In this document: piece after piece, positions 47,307 through 55,783 of the stretch
How positions within the stretch are numbered: position 1 is the stretch's first letter
Layout of the letters: each line of letters starts with the position of its first letter
From: JANNPJ01 sp965200525
GTDB taxonomy: Bacteria; Actinomycetota; Actinomycetes; Actinomycetales; Kineosporiaceae
Direction: 5' to 3'
Assembly (NCBI GenBank): GCA_965200525.1
Contig: OZ241368.1
Location: 4,774,001-4,838,000, forward strand
DNA: 64,000 bases
Notes under the pieces: model-generated
What the model saw: the letters and a program-made list of their open reading frames with translations, nothing else
The model's database searches: none
What the model was told of the DNA's origin: nothing
Translations under genes and position numbers: made by a program

Positions 47307-50258
47307 GTGACACTCGATCACGAGTCACGCGACCAGAACGACACCCCGAACGACGGGGTCGCGTCACCGAGCACCGGCCCGGAGAAGTCCGGGGCCGCGC
47401 CTGCCGGTGCTGACTCAGGCACCACCGCCACCGCTCCTGAGGCCGGCTCTGCTGCCTCCACCGAGGCGGCGGCCGAGCCGCCGGCCGCCGCCCCGCGCCG
47501 GCGAGCCACCCGCTCCCGCACGACCAAGAAGGCCGCGGCCGCGCCGCCGGCCGAGGCCGAGTCCGGCCAGCTGACCTTCCCGACCGGTGATGCCGCCGAG
47601 CCCACCACCGCGCCTGCGGCCGCCGCCGACCCGGGCGCCCCCGCCGTCGAGGCCACCGCGCCCGTCACCGAGTCCGCCGCCGAGTCGGCCGCTGAGCCTG
47701 CCGCGCCGGTCAAGCGGGTCCGGGCGCCGCGCAAGCGCAGCGCTCCCCGGGCCGCGCCCCGCACCGCCCTCGATGCGCCGAGCGAGGCCGAGACCGCCGT
47801 CGCCGCGGACCTGGCCGATCTCGCCGCTCAGGCCACCGCCGACTCGCTGGCCAGCGTGGCCGGCACTGAGTCCGACGAGCCGCTGACCGTGGACTCCTCC
47901 GCCGCTCCGGCCGGCGTCGAGCTGAGCCACGCCCCTGCTGACACTGCCGCCGCCACCGAGACCCCTGCCGCCGAGACCCCTGCCGCCGAGACGCTCGCCG
48001 ACGAGCCGGCCGCGGCCAAGAAGCCGGCCCGCCGGCGCAGCCGCAAGGCCGTCTCGCCCGCGTTCAGCACCGAGCCGGTCGGCGTCCCGGACGCCGGCCC
48101 GGCCCCGGTCGAGGCGCCGGTCACCGAGCCGGACGACGCCGCGGCCCCGGCCCGCGGCCCGATCATGCCGCTGTTCCAGGCCCCCGAGCCGGTGGCGCCG
48201 CGCGCCCGCCGGGCTGCCTCCCGGCCCGCCGGACCGCCCAAGGCTCCCGTCGCCGAGGACGCCGAGACCTTGCCCGAGCCCGTCGCCGCCGAGCCGGCCG
48301 CGCTCGAGGCGCCGGCCGCCGCCGTGCTGCCGGTCGAGGCCGACCCGCAGCTCGAGGCCGAGATCGAGACCGATCTGCCCGAGGACCTGGCCGGCGACGT
48401 CGTCGGCGAGGATCTGGACGCCGAGGGCAGTGAGGACGACACCGAGGACGACGAGGACGCCGACGACAGCGTCGAGCAGGAGGGCGGCGGCTCGCCCCGC
48501 CGCCGTCGCCGCCGCGGCGGTCGTGGCCGCCGCGGCCGGGGCCGGACCGACGCCGAGAACGACGACGAGGCCGGCGAGGAGCCGGGCTCGGACGACGAGC
48601 AGGCACCGGCCGCCGAGGCCGAAACCGAGACCGAGCCCGGCAGCGACGACGACGAGGGCGAGGAGGCGGCCGAGTCTTCCGGCAGCCGTCGCCGGCGCCG
48701 CCGGCGCCGCCGGGGTGCCGCAGCCGGTGACGAGGCGGCCGAGGAGGGCTCGGGCGTCACGACCCGGGTCCGCGAGCGTGAGGTGCGCCCCAGCGACGTC
48801 ACCGCCGTGCGCGGATCGACCCGCCTGGAGGCCAAGAAGCAGCGCCGGCGCGAGGGCCGCGAGGCCGGCCGGCGCCGGACCATCCTGACCGAGGCCGAGT
48901 TCCTGACCCGGCGCGAGAGCGTCGACCGGGTGATGGTGGTCCGCGAGATGGAGGGCCGCACCCAGATCGGCGTGCTCGAGGACAACCTGCTGGTCGAGCA
49001 CTACGTGGCCCGCAAGACCCAGACCTCCACCGTCGGCAACGTCTACCTCGGCCGGGTGCAGAACGTGCTGCCGAGCATGGAGGCGGCGTTCATCGACATC
49101 GGCAAGGGCCGCAACGCGGTGCTCTACGCGGGCGAGGTCAACTGGGACGCCGCCGGCCTCGAGGGCGGCCAGCCGCGCCGGATCGAGCACGCGCTCAAGG
49201 CCGGCGAGGCCGTCCTGGTGCAGGTCACCAAGGACCCGATCGGCCACAAGGGCGCGCGCCTGACCAGCCAGATCTCGATGCCCGGCCGCTACCTGGTCTA
49301 CGTGCCGGACGGCTCGATGACCGGGATCAGCCGCAAGCTGCCCGACACCGAGCGCTCCCGGCTCAAGAAGATCCTGCGCGAGATCGTGCCGGACGACGCC
49401 GGCGTGATCGTCCGTACCGCGGCCGAGGGGGCCAGCGACGAGGAGCTCGAGCGCGACGTCGCCCGGCTGAAGGCGCAGTGGGAGGACATCGCGGCCAAGA
49501 TCAAGACCGTCCAGGCCCCGGCCATGCTCTACGGCGAGCCGGACCTGGCGATCAAGGTCGTGCGCGACATCTTCAACGAGGACTTCGCCAAGCTGATCGT
49601 GTCCGGCGACGAGGCCTGGGAGACCCTGCAGGGCTACGTCTCGCACGTCGCGCCCGACCTGGAGTCGCGTCTGGAGCGCTGGACCTCCGACCAGGACGTG
49701 TTCGCCGCCCACCGGATCGACGAGCAGCTGGCCAAGGGCACCGACCGCAAGGTCTACCTGCCCTCGGGCGGCTCGCTGGTGATCGACCGGACCGAGGCGA
49801 TGACCGTCATCGACGTCAACACCGGCAAGTTCACCGGCTCCGGCGGCAACCTGGAAGAGACCGTCACCAAGAACAACCTGGAGGCGGCCGAGGAGGTCGT
49901 GCACCAGCTGCGGCTGCGCGACATCGGCGGCATCATCGTCGTCGACTTCATCGACATGGTGCTGGAGTCGAACCGCGACCTGGTGCTGCGCCGGATGCTG
50001 GAGTGCCTGGGCCGCGACCGCACCCGCCACCAGGTGGCCGAGGTGACGTCGCTGGGCCTGGTCCAGATGACCCGCAAGCGGGTCGGCCAGGGCCTGATCG
50101 AGGTGTTCAGCGAGACCTGCGAGCACTGCGGTGGGCGCGGCCTGGTGATGCACGACGAGCCGGTGGAGAAGAAGCAGCCCGAGCTGAGCCTGCCCTCGGG
50201 CGGCAACAACGGCAACGGCAGTGGCAATGCTCGCCGGGGTCGCAGCCACGCCCACTGA
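47307..50258 (+). CDS. rne: Ribonuclease E/G family endoribonuclease
   Basis: The main mRNA-decay and rRNA-processing endonuclease, here 983 residues. The first 540 residues are a low-complexity Ala/Pro/Glu extension with two basic patches (RRRRRRGGRGRRGRGR near residues 395-410 and RRRRRRRRG near 465) and acidic runs between them, likely RNA- and partner-binding. The catalytic core follows: S1 domain (GNVYLGRVQNVLPSMEAAFIDIG), RNase H-like parts, the DNase I-like metal site TVIDVNTGKFTG near residue 835 with the second Asp in IIVVDFIDM, and the zinc-link-type CEHCGG near 937. The layout with an N-terminal extension is that of actinobacterial RNase E. The GTG start has GGGAGA upstream. The symbol could equally be rng. 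Confidence 0.95.
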   Translation: MTLDHESRDQNDTPNDGVASPSTGPEKSGAAPAGADSGTTATAPEAGSAASTEAAAEPPAAAPRRRATRSRTTKKAAAAPPAEAESGQLTFPTGDAAEPTTAPAAAADPGAPAVEATAPVTESAAESAAEPAAPVKRVRAPRKRSAPRAAPRTALDAPSEAETAVAADLADLAAQATADSLASVAGTESDEPLTVDSSAAPAGVELSHAPADTAAATETPAAETPAAETLADEPAAAKKPARRRSRKAVSPAFSTEPVGVPDAGPAPVEAPVTEPDDAAAPARGPIMPLFQAPEPVAPRARRAASRPAGPPKAPVAEDAETLPEPVAAEPAALEAPAAAVLPVEADPQLEAEIETDLPEDLAGDVVGEDLDAEGSEDDTEDDEDADDSVEQEGGGSPRRRRRRGGRGRRGRGRTDAENDDEAGEEPGSDDEQAPAAEAETETEPGSDDDEGEEAAESSGSRRRRRRRRRGAAAGDEAAEEGSGVTTRVREREVRPSDVTAVRGSTRLEAKKQRRREGREAGRRRTILTEAEFLTRRESVDRVMVVREMEGRTQIGVLEDNLLVEHYVARKTQTSTVGNVYLGRVQNVLPSMEAAFIDIGKGRNAVLYAGEVNWDAAGLEGGQPRRIEHALKAGEAVLVQVTKDPIGHKGARLTSQISMPGRYLVYVPDGSMTGISRKLPDTERSRLKKILREIVPDDAGVIVRTAAEGASDEELERDVARLKAQWEDIAAKIKTVQAPAMLYGEPDLAIKVVRDIFNEDFAKLIVSGDEAWETLQGYVSHVAPDLESRLERWTSDQDVFAAHRIDEQLAKGTDRKVYLPSGGSLVIDRTEAMTVIDVNTGKFTGSGGNLEETVTKNNLEAAEEVVHQLRLRDIGGIIVVDFIDMVLESNRDLVLRRMLECLGRDRTRHQVAEVTSLGLVQMTRKRVGQGLIEVFSETCEHCGGRGLVMHDEPVEKKQPELSLPSGGNNGNGSGNARRGRSHAH

Positions 50259-50265
50259 TCGCTAG

Positions 50266-52224
50266 GTGCAGGTGAAGGTCCGGGCGCCCCGGCTGCAGGG
50301 CCGGGGCTGGCTGAACACCGGCGGGGTCGAGCTGACCCTGGCCGGGCTGCGCGGCAAGTTCGTGTTGCTCGACTTCTGGACCTTCGCCTGCGTCAACTGC
50401 CTGCACGTGATCGAGGAGCTGCGCCCGCTGCAGGAGCGGTTCGCCGACGTCCTGGTGACCGTCGGGGTGCACTCGCCCAAGTTCGCCCACGAGGGCGACC
50501 CGCAGGCGGTGATCGACGCGGTCGAGCGGTACCGGGTCGAGCACCCGGTGCTGGACGACCCGGACCTGCTCACCTGGGACGCCTACGCGGCCAAGGCCTG
50601 GCCGACACTGGTGCTGATCGACCCGGCCGGCTACGTCGTGGCCCAGGTCGCCGGCGAGCGGCACGCGCCGGAGCTGGCCGAGCTGATCGAACGGCTCAGC
50701 GCCGTCCACGAGGCCGACGGGTCCCTGCGCCGGGGCGGCGAATTCTACCGACCGCCGGCTTTTGCCGGGGCGGGGCTGCTGCGGTTCCCGGGCGGGCTGC
50801 TGGTGCTGCCGCCCGACCGGTTCGAGGGCGGCGGGCTGCTGGTCTCCTCCACTGCCGACCAGCAGCTGGTCATCCTCGACCCGGTCGACCTGAGCGTCGA
50901 GCTGGCCCGGATCGGCACCGGCGAGCGGGCCTCGATCGACAGCCCGGACGTCGCTGACCCGAACCCGAACCCGAACCCGGACCCGGCCGATCCGAACAGC
51001 TCAGCCTCGTACGGTCCGACCTTCGCCGATCCGGCACCGAGCAGTGCGCTCCCGAATGGCCCGGCTTTCGCGGACCCGCTCGGCGCCGTCCTGCTGCCGG
51101 CCGACGTCGCCCAGCGGGCGGGCTACGACGTCCTGATTGCCGACAGCGCCGGCAACGCCCTACGCGGCCTGCGGCTGGCCGACCTCAGCGTGCGCACCGT
51201 CGCCCGTCATCTCTCCACCCCATGGGACGTCGCCTGGTTCGGCGATCACGCGGTGATCGCGATGGCCGGCGTCCACCAGTTGTGGTCCTTCGACCCGCTC
51301 ACCGGCGCCACCGGCGTACTGGCCGGGACCGCCCGCGAAGGCCTGGTCGACGGCCCGGCGGCGAAGGCCTGGTTCGCCCAGCCGTCCGGCCTGGCCGGGG
51401 CCGGCGACGGGCTCTGGGTCGCGGACGCCGAGACCTCGGCCCTGCGCCTGCTCTGGAGCGCGGACGACGACTCGCTCCAGGTGCGGACCGTGATCGGCCA
51501 GGGCCTGTTCGAGTTCGGCCAGCAGGACGGCGCCGGCGACGCCGCCCGGCTGCAGCATCCGCTCGGGGTGGCCGTGCTGCTGGACGGCTCGGTGGCCGTC
51601 GCCGACACCTACAACGGCGCGATCCGGCGCTACGAGCCCGAAGCCGACCGGGTCAGCACCCTGGCCGAGGGCCTGTCCGAACCGTCGGCGCTCGTCCTGC
51701 TCGACGGTGACCTGGTGGTGGCCGAGTCCGCCGCCCACCGCCTCACCCGCCTGCCCCTCCCGGCCGAGGTCAGGCCCGGGCCGCAGCCTCGGATCGGCGG
51801 TGAGGGCGGGCCGATCCGCCGTCCGGTGATCGACCTGGCCCCCGGCGCGGTCGAGCTGGCGATCCGGTTCGAGCCGCCGCCGGGTGAGCACCTGGACGAC
51901 CGTTGCGGCGACCCGACCCGCCTCGACATCAGCGCCGTCCCGCCCGAGGTGCTGCTCAGCGGCGGGGGAGCGGCCACCGGCCTGGCCCGCACCCTGGTGC
52001 TGGCCGACCGCGTGTCGGGCGGGCGGGTGGAAGGCGTGCTGCTCATCGGCGTCCAGGCGGCCAGCTGCGACGCCGCCGACCAGCTCGGCGCCGCCTGCCA
52101 CCTGCACCGCCAGACCTGGCAGGTGCCGTTCCGCCTGGTCCCCACCACCGCCACCGCCCTGGAGCTCACCCTCCAGCCGGCCCTCCGCCACCCGCCCTTC
52201 ACCCGCAACCGCCCTCGCTCCTGA
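50266..52224 (+). CDS. Thioredoxin-fold / NHL-repeat protein (NHLRC2-like)
   Basis: A 652-residue protein with an N-terminal thioredoxin-like domain (FWTFACVNCLHVIEEL, CxxC at 42-45, and WPTLVLIDPAGYVV with the cis-Pro) and a beta-propeller of NHL-type repeats (FSTPWDVAWFGDHAVIAMAG, QPSGLAGAGDGLWVADAETSALRLL, QHPLGVAVLLDGSVAVADTYNGAIRRY), then a C-terminal beta domain. This matches the NHLRC2-like family found in bacteria and animals; a redox role is likely but the target is unknown. No signal peptide is seen. A Pro/Asn-rich repeat (NPNPNPDP) separates the domains near residue 230. The GTG is seven bases after the RNase E stop, so translation is probably coupled. Confidence 0.85.
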   Translation: MQVKVRAPRLQGRGWLNTGGVELTLAGLRGKFVLLDFWTFACVNCLHVIEELRPLQERFADVLVTVGVHSPKFAHEGDPQAVIDAVERYRVEHPVLDDPDLLTWDAYAAKAWPTLVLIDPAGYVVAQVAGERHAPELAELIERLSAVHEADGSLRRGGEFYRPPAFAGAGLLRFPGGLLVLPPDRFEGGGLLVSSTADQQLVILDPVDLSVELARIGTGERASIDSPDVADPNPNPNPDPADPNSSASYGPTFADPAPSSALPNGPAFADPLGAVLLPADVAQRAGYDVLIADSAGNALRGLRLADLSVRTVARHLSTPWDVAWFGDHAVIAMAGVHQLWSFDPLTGATGVLAGTAREGLVDGPAAKAWFAQPSGLAGAGDGLWVADAETSALRLLWSADDDSLQVRTVIGQGLFEFGQQDGAGDAARLQHPLGVAVLLDGSVAVADTYNGAIRRYEPEADRVSTLAEGLSEPSALVLLDGDLVVAESAAHRLTRLPLPAEVRPGPQPRIGGEGGPIRRPVIDLAPGAVELAIRFEPPPGEHLDDRCGDPTRLDISAVPPEVLLSGGGAATGLARTLVLADRVSGGRVEGVLLIGVQAASCDAADQLGAACHLHRQTWQVPFRLVPTTATALELTLQPALRHPPFTRNRPRS

Positions 52225-52247
52225 CCCGCGGGACCCCGGATCGCCGG

Positions 52248-52268
52248 GTCGTGTCGTGTCGTGTCGTG
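52248..52268 (+). repeat. Tandem GTCGT repeat with distant inverted partner
   Basis: Four copies of GTCGT in a row directly after the NHL-protein gene. GACACGACAC at 52332-52341 is the reverse complement of part of it, giving a possible 10-bp stem with a long loop. Confidence 0.6.
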
Positions 52269-52434
52269 AATTACGGACGCCTGCTCGTGGAGGACATCCG
52301 GCCCTGGCGACTCCTGGACCTGCGTGGCCAGGACACGACACTTCGCAGGAGCAATTGTCGACCGCTGCCGGCGTGGCGGCAGTGGAGGGCCCTTGCCGGG
52401 CGTTGTCCGGGTTCTGCCGGCCGCGGGCCCGTTC

Positions 52435-52447
52435 TAGCGTTGGACCA
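52435..52447 (+). promoter_or_regulatory. Leaderless promoter of the DUF6247-like gene (-10 TAGCGT)
   Basis: TAGCGT at 52435-52440 is followed by six bases and the ATG at 52447, without a ribosome site. Confidence 0.55.
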
Positions 52448-52770
52448 TGTCCGCGGCTGCCTCCGGGAGTTCCGATCCGGCCTCCCTGCTGGGAGGACGG
52501 CTGGCTCCTCGATCGATCCGTGGCCGGCTCCTGCCGCTGGAGGCCGGTGACTTCGACCGGGAGTACCGCAGGGTCATGGCTGAGGCCATGGAAGCACTTG
52601 ATCTCGAGCCGGTGCTGGCGATGCTGGCCCGCTGGGAGCGGGTGGCGCTGGTGAGCGACCACGACCCCGGCGGCTGCCAGCAGATGCTGAGGACGGCCGA
52701 GCACCTGAACGCCGGCGAGAACCTGGCCACACGCCCCTGGGCCGAGGTGAAGCGGGAGCTTGGTCTGTAG
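52447..52770 (+). CDS. Small DUF6247-like protein
   Basis: A 107-residue protein with the pattern of the actinobacterial DUF6247 group: RLLPLEAGDFDREYRRVMAEAMEALDLEPVLAMLARWERVAL, then QQMLRTAEHLNAGE. Members are small helical proteins, often next to a toxin-like gene and suspected to be antitoxins. No partner toxin is apparent here; the following 500 bases hold only scraps of open frame. The gene appears to be transcribed without a leader. Confidence 0.65.
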   Translation: MSAAASGSSDPASLLGGRLAPRSIRGRLLPLEAGDFDREYRRVMAEAMEALDLEPVLAMLARWERVALVSDHDPGGCQQMLRTAEHLNAGENLATRPWAEVKRELGL

Positions 52771-53271
52771 CTGCACTCGCCCGAGACTCTGCTCGACGTG
52801 GCCGAACACAGCGCGGCGCTGGCCACCCACGCCCTGACCGCCCTCGCCGACGTCACCGTGGTGCCTGGCTCACTTCGTGGACGGGTGATCCACTCACCGC
52901 GAGCACCCGTAGCACCACTCCGCTCGACGACCTTGGGGCGTGGTCAAGGACTGACTTCGGGTCGCACGGTCAGGACTGATGGCGGGGTCCTGAGGATCAG
53001 CGGCGCGTCCTTCCCCTCACGGTGACGAGGGTTGGCTGACCACCCGGACGGAGCAGCGCGCACGACGCTGCGACGTTTGGTCGAGAAGCCGGCATAGGGG
53101 AGCATTGGACTGGCTGTTCAGAGGCGCTGGGGGAGCCGGTTTGACCCTCGGGGTGGCTGATCCGTACTCTTGAGGGCGGTGCGCCGCGTGGCATGCCTTT
53201 GCGCGTGAGCCGTTGCCCCGGAAGTCGGGGGTCGGGTCGCACCCCTCGAAACGACCGGAGAGTGATTTCAC
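52771..53271 (+). other. Intergenic region and leader before rplU
   Basis: No supported gene is present. A short open frame from 52798 (VAEHSAALATHALTAL) looks like a decayed scrap. The right half holds the strong rplU promoter and an untranslated leader of about 95 bases, which could fold and be an L21 autoregulatory site, although no known leader motif was matched with confidence. Confidence 0.5.
53141..53170 (+). promoter_or_regulatory. Promoter of rplU-rpmA
   Basis: TTGACC at 53141-53146 and TACTCT at 53165-53170 are 18 bases apart, the best housekeeping-type promoter in the window. Transcription would start near 53177. Confidence 0.65.
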
Positions 53272-53580
53272 GTGTACGCGATCGTCCGTGCTGGTGGCCG
53301 CCAGGAGAAGGTGTCCGTAGGGGACGTCATCACCGTGGATCGACTGGACGGGGCTGCGGGCGACACGCTCAAGCTCATCCCGCTCATGCTCGTCGACGGT
53401 ACCGACGTGACCACGGCGGCTGACGCGCTCGGCAAGGTCTCGGTGACCGCCGAGATCGTCGAGTCGGCCAAGGGCCCCAAGATTGTGATTCAGAAGTACA
53501 AGAACAAGACCGGTTACAAGAAGCGTCAGGGTCACCGTCAGAAGCTGACCCGGATCAAGGTCACCGGCATCACGAACTAG
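53272..53580 (+). CDS. rplU: 50S ribosomal protein L21
   Basis: L21 binds 23S rRNA in the large ribosomal subunit. The 102-residue protein starts MYAIVRAGGRQEKVSVGD, as in all L21, and ends with the basic KNKTGYKKRQGHRQKLTRIKVTGI motif. The GTG start follows GGAGAG. rpmA follows 112 bases downstream, giving the universal rplU-rpmA pair, usually with obgE behind it as here. Confidence 0.98.
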   Translation: MYAIVRAGGRQEKVSVGDVITVDRLDGAAGDTLKLIPLMLVDGTDVTTAADALGKVSVTAEIVESAKGPKIVIQKYKNKTGYKKRQGHRQKLTRIKVTGITN

Positions 53581-53692
53581 TACTCCCGCCCGTCAGGGCA
53601 GTTCAGCGGCAGTTGAACGGCAGCACAGCAGCAACCCAGACACCAGCCGGCGGCGACACAGCGGCGCGCGGGACGAGAAGGCAGGGCAAGAG

Positions 53693-53968
53693 ATGGCACA
53701 CAAGAAGGGCGCCAGTTCCTCCCGGAACGGGCGCGACTCCCAGAGTCAGCGCCTCGGCGTCAAGCGCTTCGGCGGGCAGGTCGTCAACGCGGGCGAGATC
53801 ATCGTGCGCCAGCGGGGCACCCACTTCCACCCGGGCGTCAACGTGGGCCGGGGCACCGACGACACCCTGTTCGCCCTCCAGCCGGGCGCCGTGCTCTTCG
53901 GCACCCGCCGCGGCCGTCGCATCATCAGCATCGTCCCGGTCGAGGCTCCCGTCGAGGTCGACGCGTAG
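53693..53968 (+). CDS. rpmA: 50S ribosomal protein L27
   Basis: L27 reaches the peptidyl-transferase centre of the large subunit. The 91-residue protein begins MAHKKGASSSRNGRDSQSQR and has QRGTHFHPGVNVGRGTDDTLFA, the family core. It starts directly with AHKKG without the cleavable N-terminal extension known from Firmicutes. A purine-rich GGGCAAGAG precedes the ATG. A hairpin with a T-run follows the gene. Confidence 0.98.
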   Translation: MAHKKGASSSRNGRDSQSQRLGVKRFGGQVVNAGEIIVRQRGTHFHPGVNVGRGTDDTLFALQPGAVLFGTRRGRRIISIVPVEAPVEVDA

Positions 53969-53997
53969 GGCTCAGCACCGACAGACACAGTGGTTTG

Positions 53998-54027
53998 AAG
54001 GGGCGAGCCGGTTCCGGCTCGTCCCTT
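53998..54027 (+). terminator. Terminator after rpmA
   Basis: A 12-bp stem (53998-54009 with 54016-54027, one G:T pair) and a GGTTCC loop, followed by TTTT at 54032-54035. obgE therefore needs read-through or its own promoter. Confidence 0.75.
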
Positions 54028-54100
54028 CGGCTTTTCTGCGGCCCGACCGCATTTTTCAGGTTCGTCCCCAGCAGGTCACAGCAATGGAAGCAGGGCAGTC

Positions 54101-55783
54101 ATGGTCACGTTCGTCGATCGGGTGACGTTGCACGTCGCCGCGGGCGATGGCGGGCACGGCTGTGCCTCGGTGCACCGCGAGAAGTTCAAGCCCCTGGGCG
54201 GGCCGGACGGCGGTAACGGGGGCAAGGGCGGCGACATCGTGCTGCTGGTCGACCCGCAGACCACCACCCTGCTGGAGTTCCACCGCTCCCCGCACCGGCG
54301 GGCCTTCAACGGCAAGCCCGGCGAGGGCTCCAACCGCAACGGGGCCAACGGCACCGACGTGGTGCTCTCGGTTCCGGACGGCACCGTGGTCAAGGACCAG
54401 GACGGCACCGTGCTGGCCGACCTGGTCGGCAACGGCTCGATGTACGTGGTCGGGGCCGGTGGCCGTGGCGGCCTCGGCAACGCCTCGCTGGCCTCGGCCC
54501 GGCGCAAGGCCCCCGGGTTCGCGCTGCTGGGCGAGCCCGGCTGGGCCGGCGACATCGAGCTGGAGCTGAAGACCGTCGCCGACGTCGGCCTGATCGGTTT
54601 CCCCAGCGCGGGCAAGTCGAGCCTGGTCGCGGCCATCTCGGCGGCCCGGCCCAAGATCGCCGACTACCCGTTCACCACCCTGGTGCCCAACCTCGGCGTG
54701 GTCGAGGCCGGCAACACCCGCTACACCGTCGCCGACGTCCCCGGCCTGATCCCGGGGGCCAGCCAGGGCAAGGGCCTGGGGCTGGAGTTCCTGCGGCACG
54801 TGGAGCGCTGCTCGGCCCTGGTCCAGGTGATCGACTGCGCCACCTTCGACCCCGGCCGCGATCCGCTGACCGACTTCGACGTGATCGAGGCCGAGCTGGC
54901 CGCCTACCCGGTGTCCGAGGGCACGGTGCCGCTGACCCAGCGCCCGCGGATCGTCGTCCTGCACAAGGTCGACGTGCCCGACGCCCGCGACCTGGCCGAG
55001 CTGGTCAAGCCCGACCTGGAGGCCCGCGGGCTCGAGGTCTACCTGGTCTCCTCGGCCAGCCACGAGGGCCTGCGCGAGCTGCTGTTCGGCATGGCCAAGG
55101 TGGTCGCCGACGCGCGGGCGGCCAAGGGCACACCGGAGCCGACCCGGGTGATCCTGCGCCCGACCGCGGTCGACGACGCCGGCTTCACGGTCAAGCGGGA
55201 GAACACCTCGGACGGCGAGCTGTACCGGGTGCGCGGGATCAAGCCCGAGCGCTGGGTGCGCCAGACCGACTTCACCAACGACGAGGCGGTCGGCTACCTG
55301 GCCGACCGGCTGGCCCGCCTCGGCGTCGAGGACGCCCTGGTCAAGGCCGGTGCCGTGGCCGGCGCGATGACCGTGATCGGTGGCGACGACGGCGTCATCT
55401 TCGACTGGGAGCCGACCCTGCTGGCCGGTGCCGTCGCCCCGGCCGCTCCGCGCGGCTCCGACCTGCGCCTGGAGGAGCCGGCCCGCCTCACCCGCGGCGC
55501 CCGCCGCGAGCAGTACGAGAACATGCGGGTCGCCCGCCGCGAGGCCCGGGCCGAGCTGGCCGACGAGCGCGCCGCCGGGCACTGGATCGACCCGACCGTG
55601 GGCGACGACTACGAGGCCCTGGAAGGCGACGACGTCGACGAGTTGAACGGCGATCGGTCGGACGACGTCCAGTCGGGCGGCGGTCAGGTGGACGGCGACC
55701 AGGTGGACGACGACACATTTGACGACGACGCAGCTGCCGGTGAGATCAGTGAGCACGATGGCCAGGCCGTCGACCAGCACTGA
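54101..55783 (+). CDS. obgE: GTPase Obg
   Basis: Obg (CgtA) is an essential GTPase acting in 50S assembly and the stringent/stress response. The 560-residue protein has the glycine-rich Obg fold (residues 1-158, GPDGGNGGKGGDI), the G domain with G1 GFPSAGKS at 166-173, G3 DVPG at 212-215 and G4 HKVD near 285, and the Obg C-terminal domain (VSRENTSDG-like VKRENTSDGELYRVRGIKPERWV). A further tail of about 110 residues ends in an Asp-rich acidic stretch, longer than in most Obg proteins. The gene overlaps proB by 35 bases. Confidence 0.97.
   Translation: MVTFVDRVTLHVAAGDGGHGCASVHREKFKPLGGPDGGNGGKGGDIVLLVDPQTTTLLEFHRSPHRRAFNGKPGEGSNRNGANGTDVVLSVPDGTVVKDQDGTVLADLVGNGSMYVVGAGGRGGLGNASLASARRKAPGFALLGEPGWAGDIELELKTVADVGLIGFPSAGKSSLVAAISAARPKIADYPFTTLVPNLGVVEAGNTRYTVADVPGLIPGASQGKGLGLEFLRHVERCSALVQVIDCATFDPGRDPLTDFDVIEAELAAYPVSEGTVPLTQRPRIVVLHKVDVPDARDLAELVKPDLEARGLEVYLVSSASHEGLRELLFGMAKVVADARAAKGTPEPTRVILRPTAVDDAGFTVKRENTSDGELYRVRGIKPERWVRQTDFTNDEAVGYLADRLARLGVEDALVKAGAVAGAMTVIGGDDGVIFDWEPTLLAGAVAPAAPRGSDLRLEEPARLTRGARREQYENMRVARREARAELADERAAGHWIDPTVGDDYEALEGDDVDELNGDRSDDVQSGGGQVDGDQVDDDTFDDDAAAGEISEHDGQAVDQH

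Noticed and set aside
47415..50255. 946-codon open frame antisense to the RNase E/G gene
   Set aside because: Mirror of the Ala/Glu-rich extension and core; composition is Gly/Val/Leu noise.
52798..53025. 75-codon frame after the DUF6247-like gene as its toxin partner
   Set aside because: No toxin motif and no ribosome site; probably decayed sequence.
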